DNA of 64,000 nucleotides, taken from NCBI RefSeq assembly GCF_050487225.1, contig NZ_JBKQGY010000002.1, forward strand, positions 310,001-374,000, in the 5' to 3' direction. This document shows, in pieces, positions 52,623 through 61,013 of the stretch. The number at the start of each line of letters is the position of its first letter. Position 1 is the first letter of the stretch. This DNA is from Paenalcaligenes sp050487225 (lineage in GTDB: Bacteria > Pseudomonadota > Gammaproteobacteria > Burkholderiales > Burkholderiaceae_B). The notes under the pieces were generated by a model, which ran no database searches, was not told where the DNA came from, and was given only the letters and a program-made list of their open reading frames with translations. Position numbers and translations under genes: made by a program.

Positions 52623-52965
52623 ATGCGTTACCACAAACTTACAGCAGACCCTGCGCCAGGCACTTACGTCATGGAAAGCTCTATTGTAACTGAGCACGAT
52701 ATTCTAACCATGGCAAGACAATTCACGTAAGCGTTTTGCAAGAGCGAAGCCTTGCTAACCCCAGCAATGTCAAAGCCCATTTACAAGCCCTGTATGCGCA
52801 TTACGAGCATAAGATGTTTAGTATCCTAGCTCCACAATACATACCGTGCCATTACTGCATGAACTCTTTCGTGGCACGATCAATTCGACTGTGGTGCATC
52901 CACGTGAAGTCATTAAGATGACACTCAAACACAATACTGCCGCTGCTATTTTAGTAGTTTTGTGA
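52623..52965 (+). pseudogene. radC: radC remnant (JAB-domain protein), frameshifted and truncated
   Basis: From the ATG at 52623 the sequence reads MRYHKLTADPAPGTYVMESS and DILTMARQ, matching the intact radC at 61620 (MRYHKMKACPESGHYLMEST, DILTMANQ). A 1-base loss near 52727 ends this frame; the homology goes on as SRKRFARAKP, then NVKAHLQALYAHYEHKMFSIL, and later VVHPREVIKMTLKHNTAAAIL in another frame. It stops just before the position of the metal-binding HTHNHPSG. The catabolic operon begins 76 bases after this point. Confidence 0.85.
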
Positions 52966-53040
52966 TCTTCTATAACCCTCCCTGACTCGACTGGGCGTCA
53001 TCAGAAAAACTAGCAGCTTTATCATACGTTTGCAGCATAC

Positions 53041-53721
53041 CTATTCTGTAATCTTCTGGCTTAATCGCGTAGCAGACTCTTTCAGTGCTTGCAACATCAC
53101 GGCCTGATTTTCAGGGGTAAAACGCGTAATAATGCCAGACAATGTTAGAGCGCCAATAAGTATGCCTGACCTACTGAATAACGGCACCGCCACAGCGGCC
53201 AGATCAGGGTCTCGCTCCCCCAGTGAAACCGCGTAGCCTTGCTCAGCAACTGTTTTTGCGTTTTGCTCCGAGGGCTCGCTAAACGCTGCCAAGACATGCC
53301 CCGACGCCCCACTAGCCAAAGGGAGACTAACGCCCTCATCTAAATGATGGCGAGCGGCCCGACGCGAGTTCTCGCGATACAAACAAACTCGTAAATTGCC
53401 TTCACGAACATACAAGGAAGCTGTCTCCCCGGTTAACTCCATCAACTGAATAAGCTCGGGTCTGACATTTTGCTCAATATTGAATTTGCTATGGTAAAGC
53501 TGACCCAATCGCCACAACGACTGACCCACGCCATACCGCCCATCTTGTCCCCGCACCAAAAAGTGAAATCGTTCTAATGAAGCAGCCAAACGCAACACGG
53601 TACTTTTATACATCCCGGTCACTTCAGCCAATTCAGTCAAACTTAAACAGCGTTTTTGCTGATTGAAACACTCCAGAAGCGTTAAAGCTCGCTCGACAGC
53701 TTCCACACGATGTTGACTCAT
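53041..53721 (-). CDS. IclR-family transcriptional regulator
   Basis: A 226-residue regulator. The ATG at 53721 is preferred because GGAG lies 6 bases before it. The N-terminal winged helix has ERALTLLECFNQQKRCLSLT and TGMYKSTVLRLAASLERF; the C-terminal IclR effector domain has LPLASGASGHVLAAF and VAVPLFSRSGILIGALTLSG. It is divergent from the TAXI operon and its target is probably the perfect dyad at 53826-53841, which lies over the operon promoter. The inducer is likely the transported acid or a breakdown product. Confidence 0.92.
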   Translation of the reverse strand: MSQHRVEAVERALTLLECFNQQKRCLSLTELAEVTGMYKSTVLRLAASLERFHFLVRGQDGRYGVGQSLWRLGQLYHSKFNIEQNVRPELIQLMELTGETASLYVREGNLRVCLYRENSRRAARHHLDEGVSLPLASGASGHVLAAFSEPSEQNAKTVAEQGYAVSLGERDPDLAAVAVPLFSRSGILIGALTLSGIITRFTPENQAVMLQALKESATRLSQKITE

Positions 53722-53796
53722 CGATTTCTCCATTTTTTAACAGGCTCTCATTATGGCATTGGACATAACGTTACTGCTCCCATCCGTTTTTCGGTG

Positions 53797-53841
53797 TTGA
53801 CTTTCCCTCCCTTTGGTCTACTATACGCAACTGGAGTTGCG
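53797..53841 (+). promoter_or_regulatory. Promoter and IclR-type operator of the TAXI operon
   Basis: TTGACT (53797-53802) and TACTAT (53819-53824) are 16 bases apart. Right after the -10 lies CGCAACT-GG-AGTTGCG (53826-53841), a perfect 7-2-7 dyad rich in GCAA/TTGC as in IclR-family sites. Bound regulator would cover the transcription start. Confidence 0.65.
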
Positions 53842-53886
53842 CAGAATAGTACTAAAATCTATATTACGCTATAAACGAGGAGAAAT

Positions 53887-54867
53887 ATGTCTATACGCTC
53901 ATACCAGCGCGCTTTTGCGCTACTTGCTTTCACAGCTTTTACAACAACCATTCAAGCAGAAGTGGTGTTTAGTGGCGTATCTGCCACCTCAGACGACTAC
54001 GCATTAGGCGTAGTGTGGTCAGGCATAGCTAAAGACGCAGGCCTAGCTATGACAGTCGTTGAGAATGGCACCGTCGCAGGAATGCGAAAAACAGCTCAGG
54101 AAGAGGTGGACTTCGTCGCAGTGGGCTCACCACATTACTTGGATGCTGTAGTTGGTGAAGGCGCTTATGCCAAAGACCCAGCGTCCATCAGAGATAAATA
54201 CAAAACTATGAAGGCCGTCTTGGGCCTGCCTTCTGGCATGGCTCAATATGTAGTGAGTGCAGACAGTAGTATCAAAAAAATCTCTGACTTTGATGGTAAA
54301 AAAATAGGTGTAGGACGACCTGGCGGCAACGCAGGTAAGGTGTCCAATGATTTATTTGACCTCCACACTATTAAAGTCAGTGGCCAACACCTGGAGTATG
54401 GTCCAGCTTTAGAACAACTAGTAACAGGAGCTCTGGACGGCACTCTAGTCTGGGGAAGTATCCCCAACGCTTCAATCGACAATGCTTCGCGCGGTAATAA
54501 ACTGCGCCTTGTCTCACTGGACGAAGACTCGTTTACACAACTTCAGGAGAAAATCTCCAACGGTAAGTTCTATATTTTGCAGTCCGTACCAGCCACCACA
54601 ATAGATAAAATTTATGAAGGGCGTGTACTCGTTGAGGGAGATCACGTCAACTTCTGGACGTTCCCATGGCAAGTTATGGTGAATGAGTCTGTGGACGAAG
54701 AAGTGGTTTATCAGCTTACCAAGGCCTTGTGGGAAAACATAGAAAAAGTGCAGGCCAGCAGTGCTGCCTTATCTCTGATTCAACGCGATACTACCTTGAA
54801 AGGAATTTCTGCTGATCTACACCCAGGAGCCGAAAAATATTATCGCGAAGTAGGCATGCTTAATTAA
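53887..54867 (+). CDS. TAXI-family TRAP solute-binding protein
   Basis: A 326-residue periplasmic binding protein with a signal peptide ending near residue 24 (TTIQA). TAXI-type features: GVSATSDDYALGVVWSGIAKD at the start, a region where VVENGTVAGMRKT is the TAXI segment variant, IGVGRPGGNAGKVSNDLF, and LVTGALDGTLVWGSIPN. GAGGAGAAAT gives its ribosome-binding site. It hands an organic acid to the fused permease encoded next. Confidence 0.9.
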   Translation: MSIRSYQRAFALLAFTAFTTTIQAEVVFSGVSATSDDYALGVVWSGIAKDAGLAMTVVENGTVAGMRKTAQEEVDFVAVGSPHYLDAVVGEGAYAKDPASIRDKYKTMKAVLGLPSGMAQYVVSADSSIKKISDFDGKKIGVGRPGGNAGKVSNDLFDLHTIKVSGQHLEYGPALEQLVTGALDGTLVWGSIPNASIDNASRGNKLRLVSLDEDSFTQLQEKISNGKFYILQSVPATTIDKIYEGRVLVEGDHVNFWTFPWQVMVNESVDEEVVYQLTKALWENIEKVQASSAALSLIQRDTTLKGISADLHPGAEKYYREVGMLN

Positions 54868-54933
54868 CTACTGAGCATATTCAGGCAGTGCGCGCGCGTA
54901 GCACATTGCCTATTTAAAAACGCAGGACCTCAG

Positions 54934-56799
54934 ATGCCAAAATTAGATAAAACCATACATACTCTGGGCGTATATGCCAGTGCTACGCTCATCTTATTCA
55001 TCATATTAACGCAAATATTCGGACGCTTTCCGTCCCAAGTACAGTATGGCACGGCGTTAATGCTGGCGATTGTAGCCATCACTGCTCGATCACACCCGAA
55101 AAGCTCTGCTATTACCAGTCACCGCACCATGTTAGCCAATATGCTGCTTATTTTAGGTGCAGTATTAAGCTGGGCGTATTTTACTCACCAATATGATGTG
55201 ATCGCTAACTATCGCGAAGGCCTGCCTAACTCAATGGATTTATGGTGCTATGCCATTGGCACCTTGGTTGTCATTTGGGCAGCTCACCGTGCAGAGGGCT
55301 GGTTTTTAACCAGCGTCGTTCTGCTGGCTGTCGCTTACTTAGCCTTTGGGCATTTACTACCCGGAATTTTTCACCACCGTCCCTTTTCCATCGCTCGTAT
55401 CCTAGAGGTTTCCTACAGCTATCGAGGTATTTTCGGTGTTGCTCTGGCCTCTGTGGTAGATATTGTCGTAGTCTTTGTCGTGCTCGGTACCGCCTTACGC
55501 TTAACGGGCGCCGGAGATTTATTTAACGACCTAGCCTTACTGTTAACACGCGGACGTCGTTCAGGTCCCGCACAAACAGCCATTATTGCCTCAGCTTTTT
55601 TTGGATCCATTAATGGTTCTGCACCAGCCAACGTTGCTGCAACAGGCGTGCTAACCATACCCATGATGAAACGCTCGGGTTTCTCCGCCCGCTTTGCTGG
55701 CGGAGTAGAAGCCACCGCTTCTTGTGTAGGACAGATCATGCCCCCCGTTATGGGTGTTGGGGCATTTATTATGTCTGACATCACAGGTATTCCTTACGTT
55801 ACCATTATGATAGCAGCAATATTGCCTGCTCTTCTTTACATTCTATCTTTGTCCGTGACGGTAGCCTTAGAAGCGGGGCGCATGCAAATCCCCCCCTTAA
55901 GCGATGAAGACACACCGCCTTGGAACCGCACCATGACCCTGCGAGCTGGTCTGCTCATTGTCGGCTTTGGCACCCTGCTCACTCTACTCATCAGCGGTTA
56001 TCCAGCGCCATTCAGTGGCTTAGTTGCAACTGGTGTTTTGCTCTTAGCTGCTAGCATGTTTCCTGAGACTCGCTTAAAGCCTGCCAACTGGTTATCCATG
56101 TTGACAGACAGTGGGCGCGACTCGCTATCCGTGTTGCTTTCCTGCGCTGCCATCGGCATTGTAATTGCTGCCATTTCATCCACTGGTTTCGGCATTAAGC
56201 TGAACCAAGAAATCACGGTTCTGGGGCATAGCTCATTACTGCTTGCTCTTTTCATGGCTGCTATTTGTGCCATCGTACTGGGTATGGGTCTCCCCACTGC
56301 TGCCTCATACTTGATGGTCATTTTTGTAGCAGGCCCAGCCCTAATGGACTTAGGTGTCGATAAGCTCACTGCACACATGTTTGTGTTTTATTACGCTGTG
56401 CTATCAGCCATTACTCCACCTGTGGCCTTAGCGGTATTTGCAGCAGCAGCCATTGCTAAAACCAATCCCATGGGATTAGCGGTCACCGCCGTACGTATTG
56501 CTGCAGTAGGTTTTTTCCTCCCTTTAATTTGGATTTATCACCCTGAACTTTTAGTGCAGCCAGGCAGCGACCTTAATGCCCTGTTTTTGTACCTACCCGC
56601 AGCCCTAGCGGCGATAGTGGCTTTTTCCGCCGCTCAGATCGGTTTCCTATTCAGGCCATTACTCGTGGTGGAGCGTATATTTCTGGCCGCAGGAGCACTA
56701 CTAATTGCTGTGCCTTCAAATGTGTTGAACGGTGGTGCAGCCATAGGGCTGATAGTTTATTTTTTATGGATATTTAAAGGAAGTAAGCAACGTGGCTAA
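54934..56799 (+). CDS. TRAP transporter fused permease (4TM/12TM)
   Basis: A 621-residue inner-membrane protein with about 16-18 helices in which the small and large TRAP permeases are joined, as is usual for TAXI systems. The DctM-like part has FFGSINGSAPANVAATGVLT, QIMPPVMGVGAFIMSDIT and GMGLPTAASYLMVIF, with AITPPVALAVFAAAA near the end. It partners with the binding protein encoded 66 bases upstream. Its 3' end overlaps the CoA-transferase gene by 8 bases. Confidence 0.95.
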   Translation: MPKLDKTIHTLGVYASATLILFIILTQIFGRFPSQVQYGTALMLAIVAITARSHPKSSAITSHRTMLANMLLILGAVLSWAYFTHQYDVIANYREGLPNSMDLWCYAIGTLVVIWAAHRAEGWFLTSVVLLAVAYLAFGHLLPGIFHHRPFSIARILEVSYSYRGIFGVALASVVDIVVVFVVLGTALRLTGAGDLFNDLALLLTRGRRSGPAQTAIIASAFFGSINGSAPANVAATGVLTIPMMKRSGFSARFAGGVEATASCVGQIMPPVMGVGAFIMSDITGIPYVTIMIAAILPALLYILSLSVTVALEAGRMQIPPLSDEDTPPWNRTMTLRAGLLIVGFGTLLTLLISGYPAPFSGLVATGVLLLAASMFPETRLKPANWLSMLTDSGRDSLSVLLSCAAIGIVIAAISSTGFGIKLNQEITVLGHSSLLLALFMAAICAIVLGMGLPTAASYLMVIFVAGPALMDLGVDKLTAHMFVFYYAVLSAITPPVALAVFAAAAIAKTNPMGLAVTAVRIAAVGFFLPLIWIYHPELLVQPGSDLNALFLYLPAALAAIVAFSAAQIGFLFRPLLVVERIFLAAGALLIAVPSNVLNGGAAIGLIVYFLWIFKGSKQRG

Positions 56800-57994
56800 A
56801 CAGCTTGAGGGTTTACGCATTCTAGATTTAACGAATGTTCTGGCCGGCCCTTTCTGCGCATATCAATTAGCTCTGCTAGGAGCTGAGGTTATCAAAGTAG
56901 AGATGCCCACGTCTGGTGACTTAGCTAGACAGCTTGGAGCCGACCCAGAGTTAAACCGAACCTATATGGGAGCCTCTTTTTTAGCTCAAAATGCAGGTAA
57001 GAAGTCATTAACCTTGAATCTAAAATCAGCGGCAGGAAAAGAGATTTTTAAACGCCTTGTCGCTACAGCGGATGCGCTCATAGAAAACTTCAGGCCAGGA
57101 GTCATGGATCGTTTAGGACTTGGGTACAACTCCTTAAAAAACATTAAACCCGATCTCATTTACTGTGCTATATCAGGTTTTGGTTGTGACGGTCCGCTGA
57201 AGAACAATCCTGCATACGACCAGATTGTTCAAGGTATGGCCGGAGTCATGAGTGTCACCGGCGACTCAAACACTGCACCATTACGAGTAGGTTACCCGGT
57301 CGCCGATACTATGGGTGGAATTACAGCTGCTTTTGCTACGACGGCAGCCTTACTCAAACGCGAAAGAACTGGCGAAGGAGACTTCATAGATGTCTCTATG
57401 CTTGAATCCACCGTCGTGGCCATGGGCTGGGCTGTATCCAACTGGTTGATTGCTGGCGTACCCGCACAACCCATGGGCAATGAGAACATGACTGCCGCCC
57501 CCTCTGGAACATTCAAAACCGCTGATGGCCTACTGAATATCGCAGCCAATAAGCAAACTCAGTTCGAACAGTTGTGTCACCTACTCTCTAAGCCTGAGCT
57601 CATTACCGACAAGCGTTTCTCAGAACGCGAAAGTAGGAAAAAAAATCGTAAAGCCTTACGTGAAGAACTGGAAATGGCTCTACAAACACAGTCCGCTAGG
57701 CACTGGGCCAAACTATTAAATTCGCACAATGTGCCTGCTGGAGAAGTACTTAGTTTGGCTGCTACTCTCGCTCATGAGCAGATCCAACAACGAGGTTTAG
57801 TCCACACGTTTGAGCAAGCACCCGGTGTAGGTAAGGACGTACAAGTCGTACGTTCCGGCTTTAAGCTGGCTAGCGGCGATCCACGCCCTAGCTCGCCACC
57901 ACCAATATTGGGACAGGACACCTTAACGCTCCTCGACTCTCTGGGCTACGACTCTCAAACCATAGACACATTCAAAAAAGAGGCGGTGATATGA
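56792..57994 (+). CDS. CaiB/BaiF-type CoA transferase (class III)
   Basis: A 400-residue enzyme starting with a GTG inside the permease gene. Family features: ILDLTNVLAGPFCAYQLALLGAEVIKVE at the N terminus, LIENFRPGVMDRLGLGY, and GGITAAFATTAALLKRE. The catalytic Asp of class III enzymes can be placed in RVGYPVADTMGG. It moves CoA from a donor such as succinyl-CoA or acetyl-CoA to an organic acid. Overlap with the following gene (4 bases, ATGA) links the two enzymes in one step series. Confidence 0.93.
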   Translation: MAKQLEGLRILDLTNVLAGPFCAYQLALLGAEVIKVEMPTSGDLARQLGADPELNRTYMGASFLAQNAGKKSLTLNLKSAAGKEIFKRLVATADALIENFRPGVMDRLGLGYNSLKNIKPDLIYCAISGFGCDGPLKNNPAYDQIVQGMAGVMSVTGDSNTAPLRVGYPVADTMGGITAAFATTAALLKRERTGEGDFIDVSMLESTVVAMGWAVSNWLIAGVPAQPMGNENMTAAPSGTFKTADGLLNIAANKQTQFEQLCHLLSKPELITDKRFSERESRKKNRKALREELEMALQTQSARHWAKLLNSHNVPAGEVLSLAATLAHEQIQQRGLVHTFEQAPGVGKDVQVVRSGFKLASGDPRPSSPPPILGQDTLTLLDSLGYDSQTIDTFKKEAVI

Positions 57995-58830
57995 GCACCA
58001 ATGACTCTCACGTTCAACAAGCCATGCAAGACTGGTGGCGCACCGATATTATCGATATGCAACCCGGCTCTATCCGCTACCATGGATACGCTATCCAAGA
58101 TCTCATCGGACACGTTAGTTATACCGAAATGATCTGGTTAATGCTACACGGCGAGCTCCCCAATGCGGGACAAGCCGCTTTGCTGAATGCAGCTCTGGTG
58201 GCTGGGGTGGACCACGGCCCTCAGGCGCCTTCAATTGCCATCGCCAGAATGGCCGCCACATGCGGTGTGGGCCTGAATAATGCCATGGCCTCTGGCCTGA
58301 ACGTATTGGGCGACGTACATGGTGGTGCGGGAGAGCAAGCAGTTGAACTCTATCATCACATTGACCAATTGGTACAACAAGGTACTACGGTAGAAGCTGC
58401 TAGCCAGACAGCCTTAAATGCCTTCTGGAACCATGGCAAAAAATTCGTACCTGGTTTCGGCCATCGTTTTCACCCGGTTGATCCCAGGGCTCCCCGCTTG
58501 CTAGAGCTAGTAGAGCAAGCAAAAGCAGAAGGCGTCGTTGACGGCCGATTTGCTTCTATTGCTCGTGAAGTAGAGCGCACCATTCACCACAGTAAAGGTC
58601 GACTTATTCCTATGAACATAGATGGTGCCACTGCCGTCATCTATGCCGAGTTAGGCTTTCCTGCTCCTCTGGCTCGCGGCCTATTCTGCCTCTCTCGATC
58701 TGTAGGTATCCTGGCCCATGCTTGGGAGCAAATGCAGTTGCCTGACCGTAACAAAGGCCCCATACCACGGCAGTATATTTGGAATTACAGCGGTCACGCT
58801 CCACGCGAACTCAAGGAGAGGGAGTCATGA
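57991..58830 (+). CDS. Citryl-CoA lyase / citrate synthase-family enzyme
   Basis: A 279-residue protein of the citrate synthase superfamily, much shorter than true citrate synthase (about 430) and of the size of citryl-CoA lyase family members. It begins with GSIRYHGYAIQDLIGHVSYT, has GVGLNNAMASGLNVLGDVHGGAGEQ (first catalytic His region), FVPGFGHRFHPVDPRAPRL (second His) and IPMNIDGATAVIYAELG (Asp). Together with the CoA transferase it should cleave a CoA-activated hydroxyacid to acetyl-CoA and an oxoacid, or run a related step. The exact substrate is not known. Confidence 0.87.
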   Translation: MSTNDSHVQQAMQDWWRTDIIDMQPGSIRYHGYAIQDLIGHVSYTEMIWLMLHGELPNAGQAALLNAALVAGVDHGPQAPSIAIARMAATCGVGLNNAMASGLNVLGDVHGGAGEQAVELYHHIDQLVQQGTTVEAASQTALNAFWNHGKKFVPGFGHRFHPVDPRAPRLLELVEQAKAEGVVDGRFASIAREVERTIHHSKGRLIPMNIDGATAVIYAELGFPAPLARGLFCLSRSVGILAHAWEQMQLPDRNKGPIPRQYIWNYSGHAPRELKERES

Positions 58831-59762
58831 GCCTTTATCCTCCACCTGCTCAACGCTGCACTGAGGTTTTCAGTCGACTTCCTGAGTGCTTCTTTCTGGC
58901 TGGTACCCCTTCTGGCTGGGTGCAGGCAAATAAGCCAGGCCAAGCCGTCAACTCTTTTTTAGAAGGTCCTTCATTTGATCGAGAGGGTCGGTTATACGTC
59001 GTTGATATCCCCTACGGGCGAATATTCCGTATTTGCCAAAAGGGTGAGTGGAAGTTAATCAGCCAGTACGATGGTTGGCCCAATGGCTTAAAAATTCATG
59101 CCGATGGCCGAATTTTTCTTGCAGACTATCAGCACGGCATTCTGCAGCTCGACCCGAACGATGGAAAGATCACTCCGGTACTCACACACCGCCGCAGTGA
59201 GGGCTTTAAAGGAGTCAATGATTTAATCTTTGACCAGCAAGGAAACTTATACTTTACTGATCAAGGCCAAACCGGTCTACACGACCCCACTGGTAGAGTG
59301 TTTTGCTACAACCTAGATAGTGGACGCTTAGATTGCTTGCTCGATACTGGCATTAGTCCTAACGGCCTAGCGCTCAGCCCTGATGAAAAGACCTTATATG
59401 TCGCCATGACGCGGGGCAATGCCATCTGGCGACTCCCCTTGCTTGCTGATGGTTCTGTATCCAAGGTAGGGATTTTCGTCCAAATGGCCGGAGGTGTTAG
59501 TGGTGCAGACGGTGTTGCCGTCGATCAGGCTGGAAATGTATTCGTAGCCGATGCTGGTAATGGCTGCGTCTGGTCATTTAGTCAATACGGGGAACCTTTA
59601 CACCGCTATATAGCCTGCACAGGAGGCCGCACAGTCACTAATCTCGCTTTTGGGGGTAAGGACTTACGCACCTTGTACATGATTGACTCCTTCTCAGGAG
59701 CAATCCTTAAGGCACAAACCGAGCATCCCGGCCTACCTTTATTTTCACATAGTGATACCTGA
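58827..59762 (+). CDS. SMP-30/gluconolactonase/LRE family protein
   Basis: A 311-residue six-bladed beta-propeller. The ATG at 58827 overlaps the preceding stop (ATGA) and follows GAGAGGGAG. Features: EGPSFDREGRLYVVDIPYGRI with the metal-binding Glu, VNDLIFDQQGNLYFTDQG, SPNGLALSPDEKTLYVA and GADGVAVDQAGNVFVADAGNG, the repeated blade signature. Family members open sugar-acid and other lactones. In this operon it would act before CoA transfer, which suggests a lactone of a hydroxy-carboxylic acid as nutrient. No signal peptide. Confidence 0.9.
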   Translation: MSLYPPPAQRCTEVFSRLPECFFLAGTPSGWVQANKPGQAVNSFLEGPSFDREGRLYVVDIPYGRIFRICQKGEWKLISQYDGWPNGLKIHADGRIFLADYQHGILQLDPNDGKITPVLTHRRSEGFKGVNDLIFDQQGNLYFTDQGQTGLHDPTGRVFCYNLDSGRLDCLLDTGISPNGLALSPDEKTLYVAMTRGNAIWRLPLLADGSVSKVGIFVQMAGGVSGADGVAVDQAGNVFVADAGNGCVWSFSQYGEPLHRYIACTGGRTVTNLAFGGKDLRTLYMIDSFSGAILKAQTEHPGLPLFSHSDT

Positions 59763-60240
59763 TAAGGCACCACTGCTTTAGCACATAAAAATGTCACTAT
59801 AAAGGAATCCATATAGTGACATTTACCTTCATCCACGCACCCTCACTCCGTAATGAGAGTGGCATCCTGTAAGCAATACCTACTGACATGAAAATAGCCT
59901 CTTAATTTCCTGCCCAGATGGCCAACCAATCTTTCTCTAACAGAGTCTCAATCTTTTTGAAAGACTACCCACACATACTTCGGGTTCAGCTATAAACAAA
60001 ACCAGGGGAGCTCTACTTACCATCATGCTCCTCTAGGTCTCAACACCTCAGAGCTATTGCATAGTCTCTACCCCCTGTTTTAGTCGCCCCACCTGAGCAC
60101 TTCAACGAATCACACCAAAAGCAATCTACGTCCACTGCCAGCCCCATAACTCACCAGTCATCTTGAGTGGAACAAACAAAGGGCTTATACCAAACACAAT
60201 GGATATGCTTTTCACATTTGGCTGTATTTCAGTTTTTCTC
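59763..60240. other. Gene-free stretch after the TAXI operon, with a terminator
   Basis: A 13-bp perfect stem (59789-59801 with 59812-59824; core AAATGTCACTATA) 27 bases after the stop ends the operon. From 59825 to about 60240 no gene, tRNA or strong repeat is seen. This stretch may contain the right seam of the inserted catabolic segment. Confidence 0.5.
59789..59824 (+). terminator. Hairpin terminator of the TAXI operon
   Basis: Perfect 13-bp stem with a 10-nt loop; the T run is short (TTTACC). AT-rich stem. Confidence 0.6.
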
Positions 60241-60252
60241 ACTCACATATCA

Positions 60253-60312
60253 CCTTGATGAATGCTGTCTCTGTATGGATGCATTCTCTTTTCTCTTTAT
60301 CAAGGAATTCAT
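60253..60312 (+). promoter_or_regulatory. Structured leader of the zinc-ribbon/glycine-zipper gene (copy 2)
   Basis: The outer arms CCTTGAT (60253-60259) and ATCAAGG (60299-60305) are identical to copy 1 and again 39 bases apart, with the second arm covering the ribosome-binding site. The inner stem is GAATGC (60260-60265) with GCATTC (60281-60286), not the sequence of copy 1 but again complementary. Confidence 0.6.
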
Positions 60313-60684
60313 GTGTCTATCCTCCCCCTCGCATCAAAACACTCTCCCACTCTTCATCATTTCAACATTACCTGCCCGAAGTGTCACTCCGCACAGACTG
60401 AATCTCGCAAGCAGGCTCAACGCATATGCGGCGCTATAGGGGCCATTTCAGGAGCAACTGTAATTTTCTCTAACGTCCGCCTGGGTGCAAAGCTAGTTCG
60501 TTATGCAGCACTTGCTTCTCCTTTGGCAGGCATAGGAACCACTGTACTAAGTCTTTTTAGTAGCGCAACCATAGGCTGCTTGGCTGGTGCGGCGCTGGGC
60601 CAGGTTATCGATAACACCGTTTTGAACAACTACCACTGCTTACGTTGCAAGCACTCTTTTTCAGTACCCAACACTGCCTCATGA
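60313..60684 (+). CDS. Zinc-ribbon and glycine-zipper membrane protein (copy 2)
   Basis: A 123-residue paralogue of the protein at 47882. The start is best placed at a GTG at 60313, 7 bases after AAGGA; the ATG at 60311 is in another frame, and the ATG at 60262 lacks a ribosome-binding site and lies inside the leader hairpin. It has CPKCHSAQ and CLRCKHSF, four cysteines for a zinc ribbon, around a Gly/Ala-rich membrane part (GAISGATVIF, IGCLAGAALGQVIDNT). The overlapping ATGTG may reflect a small shift from an ancestral ATG. Function unknown. Confidence 0.65.
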   Translation: MSILPLASKHSPTLHHFNITCPKCHSAQTESRKQAQRICGAIGAISGATVIFSNVRLGAKLVRYAALASPLAGIGTTVLSLFSSATIGCLAGAALGQVIDNTVLNNYHCLRCKHSFSVPNTAS

Positions 60685-60987
60685 CATGTAGTAGTACTAC
60701 TGCGTAAGGCTTCCCGAATGGCTAAAGCCGTTGTTATACGCCACAGCACTACGCAGCTTGAGCAGCCAGAGGCTCAATACAAACAGCGTATTAAAGGCCG
60801 TATAGGTTAACCAGTCATGCAAAGCTTGAAACAAGACCTGTCTGTTAGAAACGCTGTCAAGCCTGCCCGGTTTTAGAGGCTAAAGCTCTGCTCGCTGAGC
60901 TCCTATAACTCCTTACTCACTATCCACGAATCAGAACAAGGAGTCGTCGTTTTTCGTACAGGCCTAATCCCACATTTCATCTTAAAG
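60685..60987. other. Gene-free stretch with remnant-like sequence
   Basis: No intact gene. AGCACTACGCAGCTTGA near 60745 resembles sequence near 51420, so this may be a decayed copy of the same tail DNA. ACTCCTT (60908-60914) can pair with AAGGAGT (60938-60944), again hiding a ribosome-binding-like site, but no start codon follows at a suitable distance. Confidence 0.35.
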
Positions 60988-61013
60988 CCGCTCTGAACTG
61001 GGCGGTTTTTTTT
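60988..61013 (+). terminator. Terminator-like hairpin before the divergent radC-like gene
   Basis: CCGCTC pairs with GGGCGG (one G-T pair) around TGAACT, followed by eight T. The next base starts the ATG frame of the radC-like gene. A terminator this close to a start is typical of attenuation or of abutting transcripts. Confidence 0.65.

Noticed and set aside
60262..60312. ATG at 60262 or 60311 as start of the second zinc-ribbon protein
   Set aside because: 60262 lies in the leader hairpin without a ribosome-binding site, and 60311 is in another frame; the GTG at 60313 fits.
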